From positions 1 to 53,866 of the IMG/VR virus record IMGVR_UViG_3300042894_002259: a stretch of DNA of 53,866 nt; one strand, given 5' to 3'. Each line of letters opens with the position of its first letter. The first letter of the stretch is position 1. Made by a program: the position numbers and the translations under genes. Positions 23,217 to 33,400 of the stretch are shown in pieces. This DNA comes from a virus. The notes beneath the pieces were generated by a model. It was not told where the DNA came from, ran no database searches, and saw nothing but the letters and a program-made list of their open reading frames with translations.

Positions 23217-24402
23217 AGAATGGGAGATCTGCTGAGGTTCCTGCTTGGACTGCTGATATAGTACCACCTCCAGAACTCACTTGTTTCCAGTTGGTTCCAC
23301 CGGCAAAGGTGGTGACTGGAGTGAGTTTATTGGTTGTAGTATTGTCTCCAAGTCTTCCAAAACTTCCAAAACCCCAAGTCCATAAGGTTCCATCGGTCTT
23401 AATTGCTGCTGTATGAGAATCACCACAATCTACTTGTTTCCAGTTGGTTCCACCGGCAAATGTGGTGACTGGAGTGGATCTAAAGGTTGTTGATGCGTTT
23501 CCAAGTCGTCCAGAATCTCCACCACCCCAAGTCCATAAAGTTCCATCGGTCTTAATTGCTGCTGTATGAGCATTTCCACCACTCACTTGTTTCCAGTTGT
23601 TTCCACCGGCAAAGGTAGTGACTGGAGTGGATGTGTTTGTTGTTGTTGCATTTCCAAGTTGTCCAGAACTTCCACTACCCCAAGTCCATAAGGTTCCATC
23701 AGTTTTAATTGCTGCTGTATATTGATTACCAACACTCACTTGTTTCCAGTTGGTTCCACCGGCAAATGTGGTGACTGGAGTAGATATACTACCTGTTGTT
23801 ACTGCATTTCCAAGTCGTCCTTGACCTCCATTACCCCAAATCCATAAGGTTCCATCGGTCTTGATTGCTGCGGCATGAAGTTCTCCACAACTCACTTGTT
23901 TCCAGTTGGTTCCACCGGCAAAGGTGGTGACTGGAGTGGATCTATTGGTTCCATCATTAGTTCCAAGTCGTCCAAATCCCCCATTACCCCAAGTCCATAA
24001 AGTTCCATCAGTCTTAATTGCTGCTGTATAAAGACCATCACAACTCACTTGTTTCCAATTGATTCCTCCGGCAAAAGTGGTGACTGGAGTGGATCTAGTG
24101 ATTGTATCATTAGTTCCAAGTAGAGGTGATAGGCTATTTCCAAGACCCCAAGTCCATAAGGTTCCATCGGTCTTGATTGCTGCCGTACCCTCATCTCCAC
24201 CACTCACTTGTTTCCAGTTGGTTCCTCCAGCAAATGTGGTAATTGGAGTGGATCTATCGGTTGCAGCATTGTTTCCAAGTTTTCCATATTGTCCACTACC
24301 CCAAGCCCACAAAGCATCACCAACATACTGGTCAATCAACCAGTACTCGGTTACAAAATAATTCTCTAAGTCTCCTTCCGGTGAAAAAAATTGATTAGGC
24401 AT
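23212..24402 (-). CDS. RCC1-like seven-repeat beta-propeller protein (copy 3)
   Basis: 396 residues: a distinct N-terminus (MPNQFFSPEGDLENYF) of about 30 residues, then seven RCC1-type repeats; the second is slightly longer (LGNSLSPLLGTND). A 25-residue unrelated C-terminal tail follows. The ATG lies within the last codons of the S74-type collagen fibre gene (8-nt overlap), so the two products are made together. It could be the distal receptor-binding partner of that fibre (inference). Confidence 0.85.
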   Translation of the reverse strand: MPNQFFSPEGDLENYFVTEYWLIDQYVGDALWAWGSGQYGKLGNNAATDRSTPITTFAGGTNWKQVSGGDEGTAAIKTDGTLWTWGLGNSLSPLLGTNDTITRSTPVTTFAGGINWKQVSCDGLYTAAIKTDGTLWTWGNGGFGRLGTNDGTNRSTPVTTFAGGTNWKQVSCGELHAAAIKTDGTLWIWGNGGQGRLGNAVTTGSISTPVTTFAGGTNWKQVSVGNQYTAAIKTDGTLWTWGSGSSGQLGNATTTNTSTPVTTFAGGNNWKQVSGGNAHTAAIKTDGTLWTWGGGDSGRLGNASTTFRSTPVTTFAGGTNWKQVDCGDSHTAAIKTDGTLWTWGFGSFGRLGDNTTTNKLTPVTTFAGGTNWKQVSSGGGTISAVQAGTSADLPFS

Positions 24403-25282
24403 CTAACTTTCTTTCCAGTTCTTCAATTCTAATTTGCTGTTCTTTGATTGCTTCAATCAATACACCAACAAGGTTTCCATAAGAAACTGTTTTCAATCCT
24501 CTATCATTAGTGCTTACAACTTCTGGAATAATTCTTTCCATTTCTTGTGCAATTACACCAATAGAACCCGTATTGTGTCCATCTGTCCAGTCATAACGAA
24601 CACCATTCATTTGCATTACTAAATCAAGAGCATTTGCAATTGGTGTTATGTTGGTTTTTTGAGTTTCATCAGAGAGTGATGTGAATACTGTTGCCGATAA
24701 TGTTCCTGTAGATGGGTTAAATGTAAGTTTAGTTGAAGCAACATTAATAGTGCTACTAGTTCCAGAAGTTACATCTTCAAATACTGGATATCTTGTAGCA
24801 TTTGTTGAATTATCGTCACTAACAGTAATAGAACCTCCTCCACCGGCAGCAGCACCTTGAACACCTTGGTTACTTATACCTTGTACACCTTGTTGTCCTT
24901 GTCTTCCTTGAAGTCCTTGAACACCTTGATTAGAAAGACCTTGTAGACCTTGTGTACCTTGAGAACCTAAAGTACCCTGAAGACCTTGAGTACCTTGAGT
25001 TCCCTGAAGTCCTTGTCTACCCTGTAATCCTTGATTACCCTGAAGACCTTGAGTTCCCTGAAGACCTTGAGTTCCCTGAAGACCCTGAGTTCCTTGGAGT
25101 CCTTGTCTACCTTGGAGTCCTTGAGCACCTTGAGCACCTCCAGACCCAGTTGTCCAAGCAATACCAACTCCGGTAGATATTAATACAGAACCACCGATGC
25201 CAATTTGATTGGAACTATCATAAATTCCACCATCAATCTTAATATCACCATATATTCTTGTACCACCTTTGAGTTTTGCCAT
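24395..25282 (-). CDS. Collagen-like fibre with C-terminal S74 intramolecular chaperone
   Basis: 295 residues. The N-terminal head has IYGDIKIDGGIYDSS. Gly-X-Y repeats rich in Gln/Leu (about residues 47-145) follow, then a short beta-rich segment. The C-terminal S74 domain runs from SDETQKTNITPI (catalytic Ser at the start) through IGVIAQEMERIIPEVV to a leucine-rich helix. S74 domains trimerise fibres and then cut themselves off. This argues for a trimeric collagen-like spike. Confidence 0.88.
   Translation of the reverse strand: MAKLKGGTRIYGDIKIDGGIYDSSNQIGIGGSVLISTGVGIAWTTGSGGAQGAQGLQGRQGLQGTQGLQGTQGLQGTQGLQGNQGLQGRQGLQGTQGTQGLQGTLGSQGTQGLQGLSNQGVQGLQGRQGQQGVQGISNQGVQGAAAGGGGSITVSDDNSTNATRYPVFEDVTSGTSSTINVASTKLTFNPSTGTLSATVFTSLSDETQKTNITPIANALDLVMQMNGVRYDWTDGHNTGSIGVIAQEMERIIPEVVSTNDRGLKTVSYGNLVGVLIEAIKEQQIRIEELERKLDA
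24855..25140 (-). repeat. Collagen-like Gly-X-Y repeat block (S74 fibre)
   Basis: Tandem 9- and 18-nt units encoding GLQGTQ/GRQ triplets on the minus strand. The opposite strand shows spurious open frames because the units are multiples of three. Confidence 0.85.
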
Positions 25283-25285
25283 TTC

Positions 25286-28111
25286 TTATGCCTGTGCCTC
25301 CGTCCAAGAAAGTCTTGCATTGATTGTTTGAGAAGTTCCCGCAAGATTAGTTGCAACAATAGTCACCATATCAGGTCCATCCGGATAAACATTATTTACG
25401 GTTGTCGGAACAGTCAATACAGTTCCTCCACCTAAAATAGAATTTCCAAGGTCACGAACAAGATTGAGTTCTTTTGAGTTAACTCCATTTGGAACGAAGA
25501 ATGAATAAATTTGTTCTCCACCAGTCACAGTTGTAGTTCCGGTATGTACGCAAATCTGAGAAAGAGATGAACCACCAGCGGAAGCGAAAGTTCCGGCACT
25601 TACTCTTCCATTTAAAATCAGAGCAATTCTAAAGTTAGCACTTGCAACCGCTCCAATTTCTCGAAGAGTTAATTGCATTCGGTTAATTAAATCTCTTGCT
25701 CCCAGTACTCCAGTCAGACCAGAATCAACACTCGGAGAAAGACGAAGAGAAATAAGAGCATTTGTTGCTCCAGCAGCAATACTTAGTGCGGTATTCATAC
25801 CCGAAGTAAATATGAACGATTTATCATCATCAAATCCTCCATCCATAATGACCGAAGAACCCCAGTGTGCAATTGTTGCAGATGTTTGAGGTGCATGAAG
25901 TTCAACTGAAACTGGTGCTGTTGCACTAAAGGTAAATGTGGTTGCAGATGCGGTTCCACCACCACCAGTAAGACCACCAGGACCAGTTAGGTTGGTGACA
26001 TTTCTCGTTAGAGTTGTAAATGTAGTTGCGGTTTTACCAGTATAATTAATGTATTCTACTGCTGCTCCAGTTCCTCCTGCCGCTCTTACTACAAGAGTTC
26101 CAGAAGATGGGAATAATGAAGTATCATTTACCGACATAGATGCGGTAACACCAGATGTTAATGTTGCAGTCAAATACGTAATTGGTGGAATTGTATTACA
26201 CTCATATCTTGATGGAAGGTTTCCAGAACGCATATATGCTTCGGTTCTGAAGTTTGCATTTGGTGTTCTATGACAATAAATGACTTCACCTCTTTGGTTC
26301 TTGAATCCATAACGAATTGCTCCTGCACCATACCAGGAATAATCCATATAAATCATCTGCATCTTGTTCAAATCCAGATTAAATCCTGATGGTCCAGTTC
26401 CATCACACTTATCAATATTGAATTGAGATTGAGCAACTCGTGTATCAATTCTCTTTGTTATAATTATGGCACCACTTGAAATCGTAGTTCCTCTGTATTC
26501 TGGAGAAACAAACATAGAAGTGTCACTAGCAATCGTGAGAACTAGATATGACATTCCACGAATAACTACATAATCTCCTGGTTTGAGTTGAGAAGAAAAC
26601 TTGGTATTTGTTCCAGTAATTGTTGCAGAACCTGCAGTAACTGATACTCCACCTGATAGTTGTTCTGTACTTGAACGTCTTACTGCGTATAAAGTTTGAC
26701 CATCGTGCTCAAAGAAAAATCCATTTTGCTCATCAAACATTCCAATACGAATTCTGGAACCATACCAGGCGAATGGCGAAACATTAATGGGAAATCCTGT
26801 TGCTGGAGATGATGCTGGTGTTGAACCAGCGGTGTAAGTAAATGTTAAATCAGTTGGAACTGTTGCTACGGTAAATGTTCCGTTATATGCCGCTTGGTCA
26901 GCACCAGATACAATAACAGATGCTCCCGGACCTAAGTTATGTGGAAACTTACAGGTTACAGTAACAGTAGTTCCAGATGAAGTAACATTATCAACAGAAA
27001 ATCCTGCTTTGAGGTTTGTACCAGTACTGAACTGAACACCTTTACCAGACTGATAACGGAAGTATCTTCTTGTCTGACGAATCAGTTGATTATTATGATA
27101 TGGAGTTCCCGAACTAAAACTTACACCACCATCATAAGGTCTGTGAATAGATGAAGTGTAAGGTCTTGCATAAAGATTTTGTGTCCCGCCAGTTGCTGTG
27201 ATTTGTCCTGATGGTGCAACATCGGCAATAAAAGTGAAGGTATTTGATGTTGGTATGGTAGCAACAAAAAATGCTCCATTCGGTGGATTAGATGTTGCTG
27301 CTGTTGTATTTCTTACAAAAATACCATCACCAATAGAAAAACCATGAGGACCAGTAGTTGTACAAGTAACTGTGGTTCCAGAGTTAGTAAATGCAGCACC
27401 ACCAGTTGCACTTACTGGAATTGCAGAACCAGTAAAGAAACTTCCAGAATAAACATAAGTCTTTGAGGCATCAAAAATTGTTGCGTTTACTACGTTTGCT
27501 CTGGCAACATAAGTAAAGTTTCCTGCGGCACTTGTTTCTGTAAGTTGCCAACCATTTGCAATTGGGTCTGTTGCGTCCTGAACAAAGATAGGAACACCAA
27601 CACCTGGGTTTGCGGTTGATGTTACCGTAACAGTTCTAGTTCCTGCTCCTGCGATGTTAGTAATTGTAATAGGTGATGTTGCATCATAAAAAGCACTTGG
27701 GCGATTGCTTAATAGTGTGGTAGTTTCCCATTTGGTGGGTTGAGTTCCATACTCAAAGTCAGTATCAATTAGTGACTGTGGATTAGAAATTCTCATCTTA
27801 CCCACAGGGTCCATCAGAGTTTCTGATGGAGTTATATATTGCTCGTGGTCATCTACAACAAACTGGAGTTTATGAGTTGATAGCATTCCAGTAGTATTAT
27901 AATTCAAAACTACTGTCGTAGTATCGGCATTTCCATCAATTGTATAAGAAGTTGCCGTCAGATTTGAGTCTGAAAAGTTATAAATTACCTGATTAGTTGT
28001 TACATTCGTAATCAGTATCAATCGTTCTCTCGGAGTTGCACGAGGAATAACTACAGTCTTTGTAGCAGGAGTAAATGTATATCCAGTTTCAAGTAATACC
28101 TGTCTTGCCAT
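25286..28111 (-). CDS. Conserved virion structural protein (941 aa)
   Basis: A large beta-rich protein (begins MARQVLLETGYTFTP) with repeated Thr/Ser/Val-rich segments such as VTVTCKFPHNLGPG and TCTTTGPHGFSIGDG, two copies of an Ig-like or fibre-type strand pattern, and a conserved YRYQSGKG-type region (RYFRYQSGKGVQFS). Similar proteins are part of T4-like cyanophage virions (tail or baseplate-associated). It has its own late promoter 21 nt upstream, and a 3-nt gap separates it from the S74 fibre gene, consistent with a structural operon. Confidence 0.75.
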   Translation of the reverse strand: MARQVLLETGYTFTPATKTVVIPRATPRERLILITNVTTNQVIYNFSDSNLTATSYTIDGNADTTTVVLNYNTTGMLSTHKLQFVVDDHEQYITPSETLMDPVGKMRISNPQSLIDTDFEYGTQPTKWETTTLLSNRPSAFYDATSPITITNIAGAGTRTVTVTSTANPGVGVPIFVQDATDPIANGWQLTETSAAGNFTYVARANVVNATIFDASKTYVYSGSFFTGSAIPVSATGGAAFTNSGTTVTCTTTGPHGFSIGDGIFVRNTTAATSNPPNGAFFVATIPTSNTFTFIADVAPSGQITATGGTQNLYARPYTSSIHRPYDGGVSFSSGTPYHNNQLIRQTRRYFRYQSGKGVQFSTGTNLKAGFSVDNVTSSGTTVTVTCKFPHNLGPGASVIVSGADQAAYNGTFTVATVPTDLTFTYTAGSTPASSPATGFPINVSPFAWYGSRIRIGMFDEQNGFFFEHDGQTLYAVRRSSTEQLSGGVSVTAGSATITGTNTKFSSQLKPGDYVVIRGMSYLVLTIASDTSMFVSPEYRGTTISSGAIIITKRIDTRVAQSQFNIDKCDGTGPSGFNLDLNKMQMIYMDYSWYGAGAIRYGFKNQRGEVIYCHRTPNANFRTEAYMRSGNLPSRYECNTIPPITYLTATLTSGVTASMSVNDTSLFPSSGTLVVRAAGGTGAAVEYINYTGKTATTFTTLTRNVTNLTGPGGLTGGGGTASATTFTFSATAPVSVELHAPQTSATIAHWGSSVIMDGGFDDDKSFIFTSGMNTALSIAAGATNALISLRLSPSVDSGLTGVLGARDLINRMQLTLREIGAVASANFRIALILNGRVSAGTFASAGGSSLSQICVHTGTTTVTGGEQIYSFFVPNGVNSKELNLVRDLGNSILGGGTVLTVPTTVNNVYPDGPDMVTIVATNLAGTSQTINARLSWTEAQA

Positions 28112-28132
28112 TATTAGCGAATACCTTTTTTA

Positions 28133-28140
28133 TATTTATG
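28133..28140 (-). promoter_or_regulatory. Late promoter CATAAATA
   Basis: Lies 21 nt upstream of the 941-residue structural gene. Confidence 0.65.
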
Positions 28141-28152
28141 AGATAAACTAAA

Positions 28153-30441
28153 CTACAACCAGAAGCGGTTTGTTATAATCTTATATATCTGAAGTATTTC
28201 CAAGTCCGTTAATTGACGATTATAAGTCAGAAATTGTGCCACATTTCCATTCAAATATCCTGGTGCGGCATCCGCAAGAGAAGCACCAAAAGACACATCA
28301 GAACCCGAGACAGTATTAATTGCCGTTGCTCCAGAAGTTACCGTCGTATCAGTTACCAAATAACCATCAATATAAAGTTTAATACTACTTGCAGTTCCAC
28401 TAGCAGGTGCCGATGCCGCAATCATATACCATGCACCATTCGTAACATTAGGAGCACTTGTATTGGCAAGAACACTTCCGGTGGCAATTTCTACTCTTGG
28501 TCTAAATGTTGTCGCATCTAATGATACATTCCATTTACCTCCAGTCGCAGTAGTACCCCAACCAAAAAGACGATACGCAATGTTTGGCACCCTTGCTCTG
28601 AACCAGATGATTGATGTTCTTGCTCCTGTTCCGGTTATTCCTTTATATCCACTGATGGTCATATAATCATTTGTACCATCAAATGCTACTGAACCCTCTC
28701 GTATGATTGAAGAATATGTTGGTTCACCTAAAGGTACAGTACTTGCGGTTCTTCCATTTCCACTTAAGTCTGCTATGGTGAAATAAGCAGGTGAAGATTG
28801 ATCGGTGACATTAGTTGAAGGATAAGACCTACCAGCACCATAGATAATTCTTACGGCACCATTTGCACCACTACCTGGAGTATCTCCACCGGCAGCACCG
28901 GCACCACCACCACCATAAGCACCACCAGCACCATTAAGTGTACCAGAGTTACTACCATTAGTGCCACTAGAACCGGCAAGACCTCCGGTTCCAGCTCCAC
29001 TTCCATTCCCACTAGTACCAGCACCAAGTATACCTACACCTCCACCACCGGCATTTTGTCCACCACCGCCACCGCCTCCGCCAGAACCATTAGTAGAAGC
29101 AGGAGTTAAGTCACCATCTTGACCTGTTCCGCCAGTTCCAGAATAACCACCGGCACCACCACCGCCAGCACCTTGAGTATTTCCATCAGCAGTTGCCCCG
29201 CCAGCACCACCGGCACCTCCAGTACCAACAACTACAGTTCCTCCAGTACCACCGGCATTTCCATTGTCTGGACTTTGCCCGGCGCCACCTCCATTTGCGG
29301 CAACTAAATTTGTTCCACTCCTATGAATTCTAGATTGCCCACCAGCAGTATTGGAACCTCCACCAGAACCAACCACAACTGTAAGACTTTCTCCGGGAGT
29401 AACGGCAATAGATGCTTGATATGCAAGCCCGCCGCCGCCGCCACCAGAACCTGGTTCTTCTGGGTCAGTATCATTTCCACCTCCACCACCTCCACCGACA
29501 CAAACGGCAGAGATTGAAGTATAACCGGCAGGTACAACAAAGGTATAAGTTCCCGGTGTAGTATATAATTCCTGACTTACTGCGGCAATTTGAGTAACAC
29601 TTGTAGAAATTCCGGCATCAATATACAGTTGCATTCCACTAGTAGTAACATCAGTTACAAATAAATCCATCTCATTAATTTCATTATAAACAATCACAGA
29701 CTTATCAGTATTTTGTCTCATATATCTTCCTTGCCCCGCACCAAAGAAAGTTCCTCCAAACTCATCATATACTAAGTCATAAGGTGGAAAGACATTTGCG
29801 GTGAGTGTAGTTGCAGCACCTACATTTTCACTAAATCCAGAACTATAATATGTTCCAAGTCCTGTGATGTTTGTGTTGGTTGTTGATGCCAGAACTCTAC
29901 TAATTGCTGTGCCTGATGTTGGGGTATAATCAGTTACCAATGAACTTTTTTCTAATTGAACTCCCCAAAAATCTAAAACATAATTTGTATTATTGTCGGA
30001 AAACAAATCTAAGAAAGTTTTTGCAGTTGCTGTTGGAACTCCACTTACAGTCACTCTTACCCATTGATTAGTAACTAATTGTGATGAATAATCCGCAGAG
30101 GGATTTCCATCACCCAAATCTGTAAAAGCACTACCTGTTCCACTAATTTTTCTTACATAAAAACTTGTTATATAAGTATCAGTTCCATTAGGAGTAAGTG
30201 AAGGTATATTTACTCTCAACAATGCATTTGTTGTATTGTTGCAAGTAAATCTAACTGCAGTAGTTGTTCCATCAGGTGCATCAATTCCTGTAGTTAATGT
30301 TGCTCCTGCAGGAAAATTATTAACCCAAGTAGCTGTATTGTATGTAGAGTATGAAACTAAATTCTCACTCATAGAGTAATCATCAAACTCATATGCGACT
30401 ATAGATGCGTATTGGTCTAATCTTCCTACAATATCTGGCAT
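28153..30441 (-). CDS. Polyglycine-rich fibre/adhesin with LamG-like C-terminus
   Basis: 762 residues. About 290 N-terminal residues are beta-rich (carbohydrate-binding-like, NFPAGATLTTG). Then comes PGTYTFVVPAGYTSI leading into about 200 residues of polyglycine-rich sequence with many G runs, similar in style to T-even gp38-type adhesins. The C-terminal ~200 residues form a LamG/concanavalin-like domain (GSVAFDGTNDYMTIS, GYLNGNVAQFLTYNRQLTD). It likely contributes to host recognition. It starts 4 nt after the 1447-residue collagen-like gene, so the two are expressed together. Confidence 0.8.
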   Translation of the reverse strand: MPDIVGRLDQYASIVAYEFDDYSMSENLVSYSTYNTATWVNNFPAGATLTTGIDAPDGTTTAVRFTCNNTTNALLRVNIPSLTPNGTDTYITSFYVRKISGTGSAFTDLGDGNPSADYSSQLVTNQWVRVTVSGVPTATAKTFLDLFSDNNTNYVLDFWGVQLEKSSLVTDYTPTSGTAISRVLASTTNTNITGLGTYYSSGFSENVGAATTLTANVFPPYDLVYDEFGGTFFGAGQGRYMRQNTDKSVIVYNEINEMDLFVTDVTTSGMQLYIDAGISTSVTQIAAVSQELYTTPGTYTFVVPAGYTSISAVCVGGGGGGGNDTDPEEPGSGGGGGGLAYQASIAVTPGESLTVVVGSGGGSNTAGGQSRIHRSGTNLVAANGGGAGQSPDNGNAGGTGGTVVVGTGGAGGAGGATADGNTQGAGGGGAGGYSGTGGTGQDGDLTPASTNGSGGGGGGGGQNAGGGGVGILGAGTSGNGSGAGTGGLAGSSGTNGSNSGTLNGAGGAYGGGGAGAAGGDTPGSGANGAVRIIYGAGRSYPSTNVTDQSSPAYFTIADLSGNGRTASTVPLGEPTYSSIIREGSVAFDGTNDYMTISGYKGITGTGARTSIIWFRARVPNIAYRLFGWGTTATGGKWNVSLDATTFRPRVEIATGSVLANTSAPNVTNGAWYMIAASAPASGTASSIKLYIDGYLVTDTTVTSGATAINTVSGSDVSFGASLADAAPGYLNGNVAQFLTYNRQLTDLEILQIYKIITNRFWL

Positions 30442-30445
30442 AATA

Positions 30446-33400
30446 TTATCCTGCCACGAAGTCTAAACTGTTAGTCGTGGAATTATACTGTATATAGAAG
30501 TTAGTGGTTCCTGAAGTTCCACCAAATCTCATCTTGTTTGTTGAGGTTACTCTTGCATCACCAGCAATATCTGCCGTGAATGATGGACTTGCGGTTCCTA
30601 TACCAACATTACCAGTACTCAGAATCGTAACTCTTTCTGTATTATTTGAAGCAACTTTAACATTATATGCTCCCTGAGAACCTAGTGTAAGAGTTCCTCC
30701 GGAAGAATATAGATAAGTACCATCAGGGTCTCCGAATGGTCCACCACCGGCAAATGTGGTTCCATTAATTCCAAAGTCACCGAAATAAGTTGTTCCTGCG
30801 GCACGGTCATTATTAACAATAACATCTGCAGAAGATGTAGATCCACTATTTTTATTCTGAACAACTACTTGTGCATAACTATTGACACTATGAACAAAAT
30901 TAGCAATAATATCAGTATCAGAGAAGTTAAGTTGACCTATACCTAAGAGACCATTTGTGCCACTTGAACTAGTTGGAGTACCGGATAAGTAAAGAACAGA
31001 ATCACTTGCAGTTCCACTAGCACTTAAATCTATCTGAGTAGCAGTTAAAGTAGTACCATTAAAAGTAAGATTAGCAGAACCGGTTGCAGTATTAGTACCA
31101 TCCTTATAGACGACTTGATTGGCAGAACCAGCTACTGGACCTGTTAGACCTTGTAATCCTTGAGTTCCCTGAGAACCTAAAGTACCCTGGAGACCTTGAG
31201 TTCCCTGAAGTCCTTGTGTACCTTGAGAACCTAAAGTACCTTGTAATCCTTGAGTACCTTGAGAACCTAAAGTACCCTGAAGACCTTGCCTACCCTGCAA
31301 TCCTTGATTACCTTGTAATCCCTGAGTACCTTGAGAACCTAAAGTACCTTGGAGACCTTGAGTACCCTGAGAACCTAAAGTACCTTGTAATCCCTGAGTA
31401 CCTTGAGAACCTAAAGTACCCTGTAATCCCTGAGTACCTTGAGAACCTAAAGTACCTTGGAGACCTTGAGTACCCTGAGAACCTAAAGTACCTTGTAATC
31501 CTTGAGTTCCCTGAGAACCTAAAGTACCTTGTAATCCCTGAGTACCCTGAGAACCTAAAGTACCTTGTAATCCCTGAGTACCCTGAGAACCTAAAGTACC
31601 TTGTAATCCCTGAGTACCCTGAGAACCTAAAGTGCCCTGAAGTCCTTGTCTACCCTGCAATCCTTGATTACCTTGAAGTCCTTGTGTACCCTGAGAACCT
31701 AAAGTACCCTGTAATCCCTGAGTACCCTGAGAACCTAAAGTACCCTGAAGTCCTTGAGTACCTTGTAATCCTTGAAGTCCTTGAAGTCCTTGTGTACCTT
31801 GAGTACCCTGAAGACCTTGAAGTCCTTGTGTACCTTGAGAACCTAAAGTACCTTGTAATCCCTGAGAACCTAAAGTACCCTGAAGACCTTGAGTTCCCTG
31901 AAGTCCTTGTCTACCCTGCAATCCTTGATTACCTTGTAATCCTTGATTACCTTGTAATCCTTGTAATCCAGCAGCAAATGGAGTAGTCCAACTAACTCCG
32001 GCACCAGTAGAAATAAAGACACTACCAGCGGCACCTATATTTCCATAAAAATCTCTTAAGGATGAATCAAGTTCAATTAATCCAACAAAAGTAGAAGCAC
32101 CAGAAACTCTTACATCACCCTGAACTGTGAGTTTTGATGTTGGAAGTGTGGTTCCAATACCTACTTTTTCATTAATTCCATAAGGTGCTAATTGAATAGT
32201 TCCATCGGCATTTACATCAATACTTGGAATACCAGAAACATCATTAACTGAGAAGATAGAACCAGTAGTTAGATTATTTGTAATACTAAAGAGTTGCCCA
32301 GCAGAACCCTCAAAAGAAAGTGTTCCAGAGTTTAAAGTATCATAAGGAACAACATCAATGACAGTTCCAATTCCAAGTGCCCCTGTTGAAGGATTAATTT
32401 GAAGTCTTGTAGATGAAACTCTTAATGTGGTTTGAATACCTGAAGTTACACTTGATATTGCCACATACCAATTTGAATTTGTGGTAGTATCATCAAGTAT
32501 TGTTACTCCACCATTATTTCCACCCTGAAGACCCTGAAGTCCTTGAGTACCTTGTAGTCCTTGAGCACCTTGTAATCCTTGAGTACCTTGAAGTCCTTGT
32601 CTACCCTGCAATCCTTGATTACCCTGAAGACCTTGAGTACCCTGCAATCCTTGATTACCCTGAAGACCTTGAGTGCCTTGAGAACCTAAAGTACCTTGAA
32701 GACCTTGAGTACCCTGAGAACCTAAAGTACCTTGGAGTCCTTGAGTACCCTGAAGTCCTTGAGTACCCTGAAGACCTTGAGTTCCCTGAAGACCTTGAGT
32801 TCCCTGAAGTCCTTGTGTACCTTGAAGTCCTTGTCTACCCTGCAATCCTTGATTACCCTGAAGTCCCTGAGTTCCTTGGAGTCCTTGAGTACCCTGAAGA
32901 CCTTGCAAACCAGCCGCAAATGGAGCAGTCCAACTTACTCCTGTACCAGTAGAACTGAGAACACTACCAGCAGCCCCTACATTTCCATAAAAATCTCTTA
33001 ATCCAGCGTCTAGTTCAACAGTTTGAACAAATGTAGAGAGACCAGTAATTCTTAATTGCGGAGAAGTTACGGTTAAATCAGTAACTTGAATTCCACCAGC
33101 GGCAAGTCTCACCCCATTAGGAACTTGATTAGTGCCGACACCAACCGCATAATTAAATAACCAGGCATCAGTATTCAGTCCAGTAAAAGTACCAGACTTA
33201 ATCCACATAATTTGTTTATATGTAGATGGAACGTCATCAGTACCAACACCAGCATTAATATCAAATAATGGACTTCCCTCTGTTGAAGCAACCGCAATAC
33301 CACCGTGATTTGCTGTAGTATCATTTGAAATAACGGCACCACCAGCAGTAGTAGCAAGACCTACAATAATATCTTTATCTTTTACTGTTAAAGTGGTAGA

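Noticed and set aside
23196-23267. Upstream 24-codon extension of the DUF4376-like gene
   Set aside because: It runs into the RCC1 gene and across the late promoter; the ATG at 23195 starts a conserved-looking segment.
28861-29540. Polyglycine-coding GC-rich tract considered as transferred DNA or an assembly artefact
   Set aside because: The composition follows from Gly codons (GGT/GGC/GGA) in an uninterrupted fibre gene with normal flanks.
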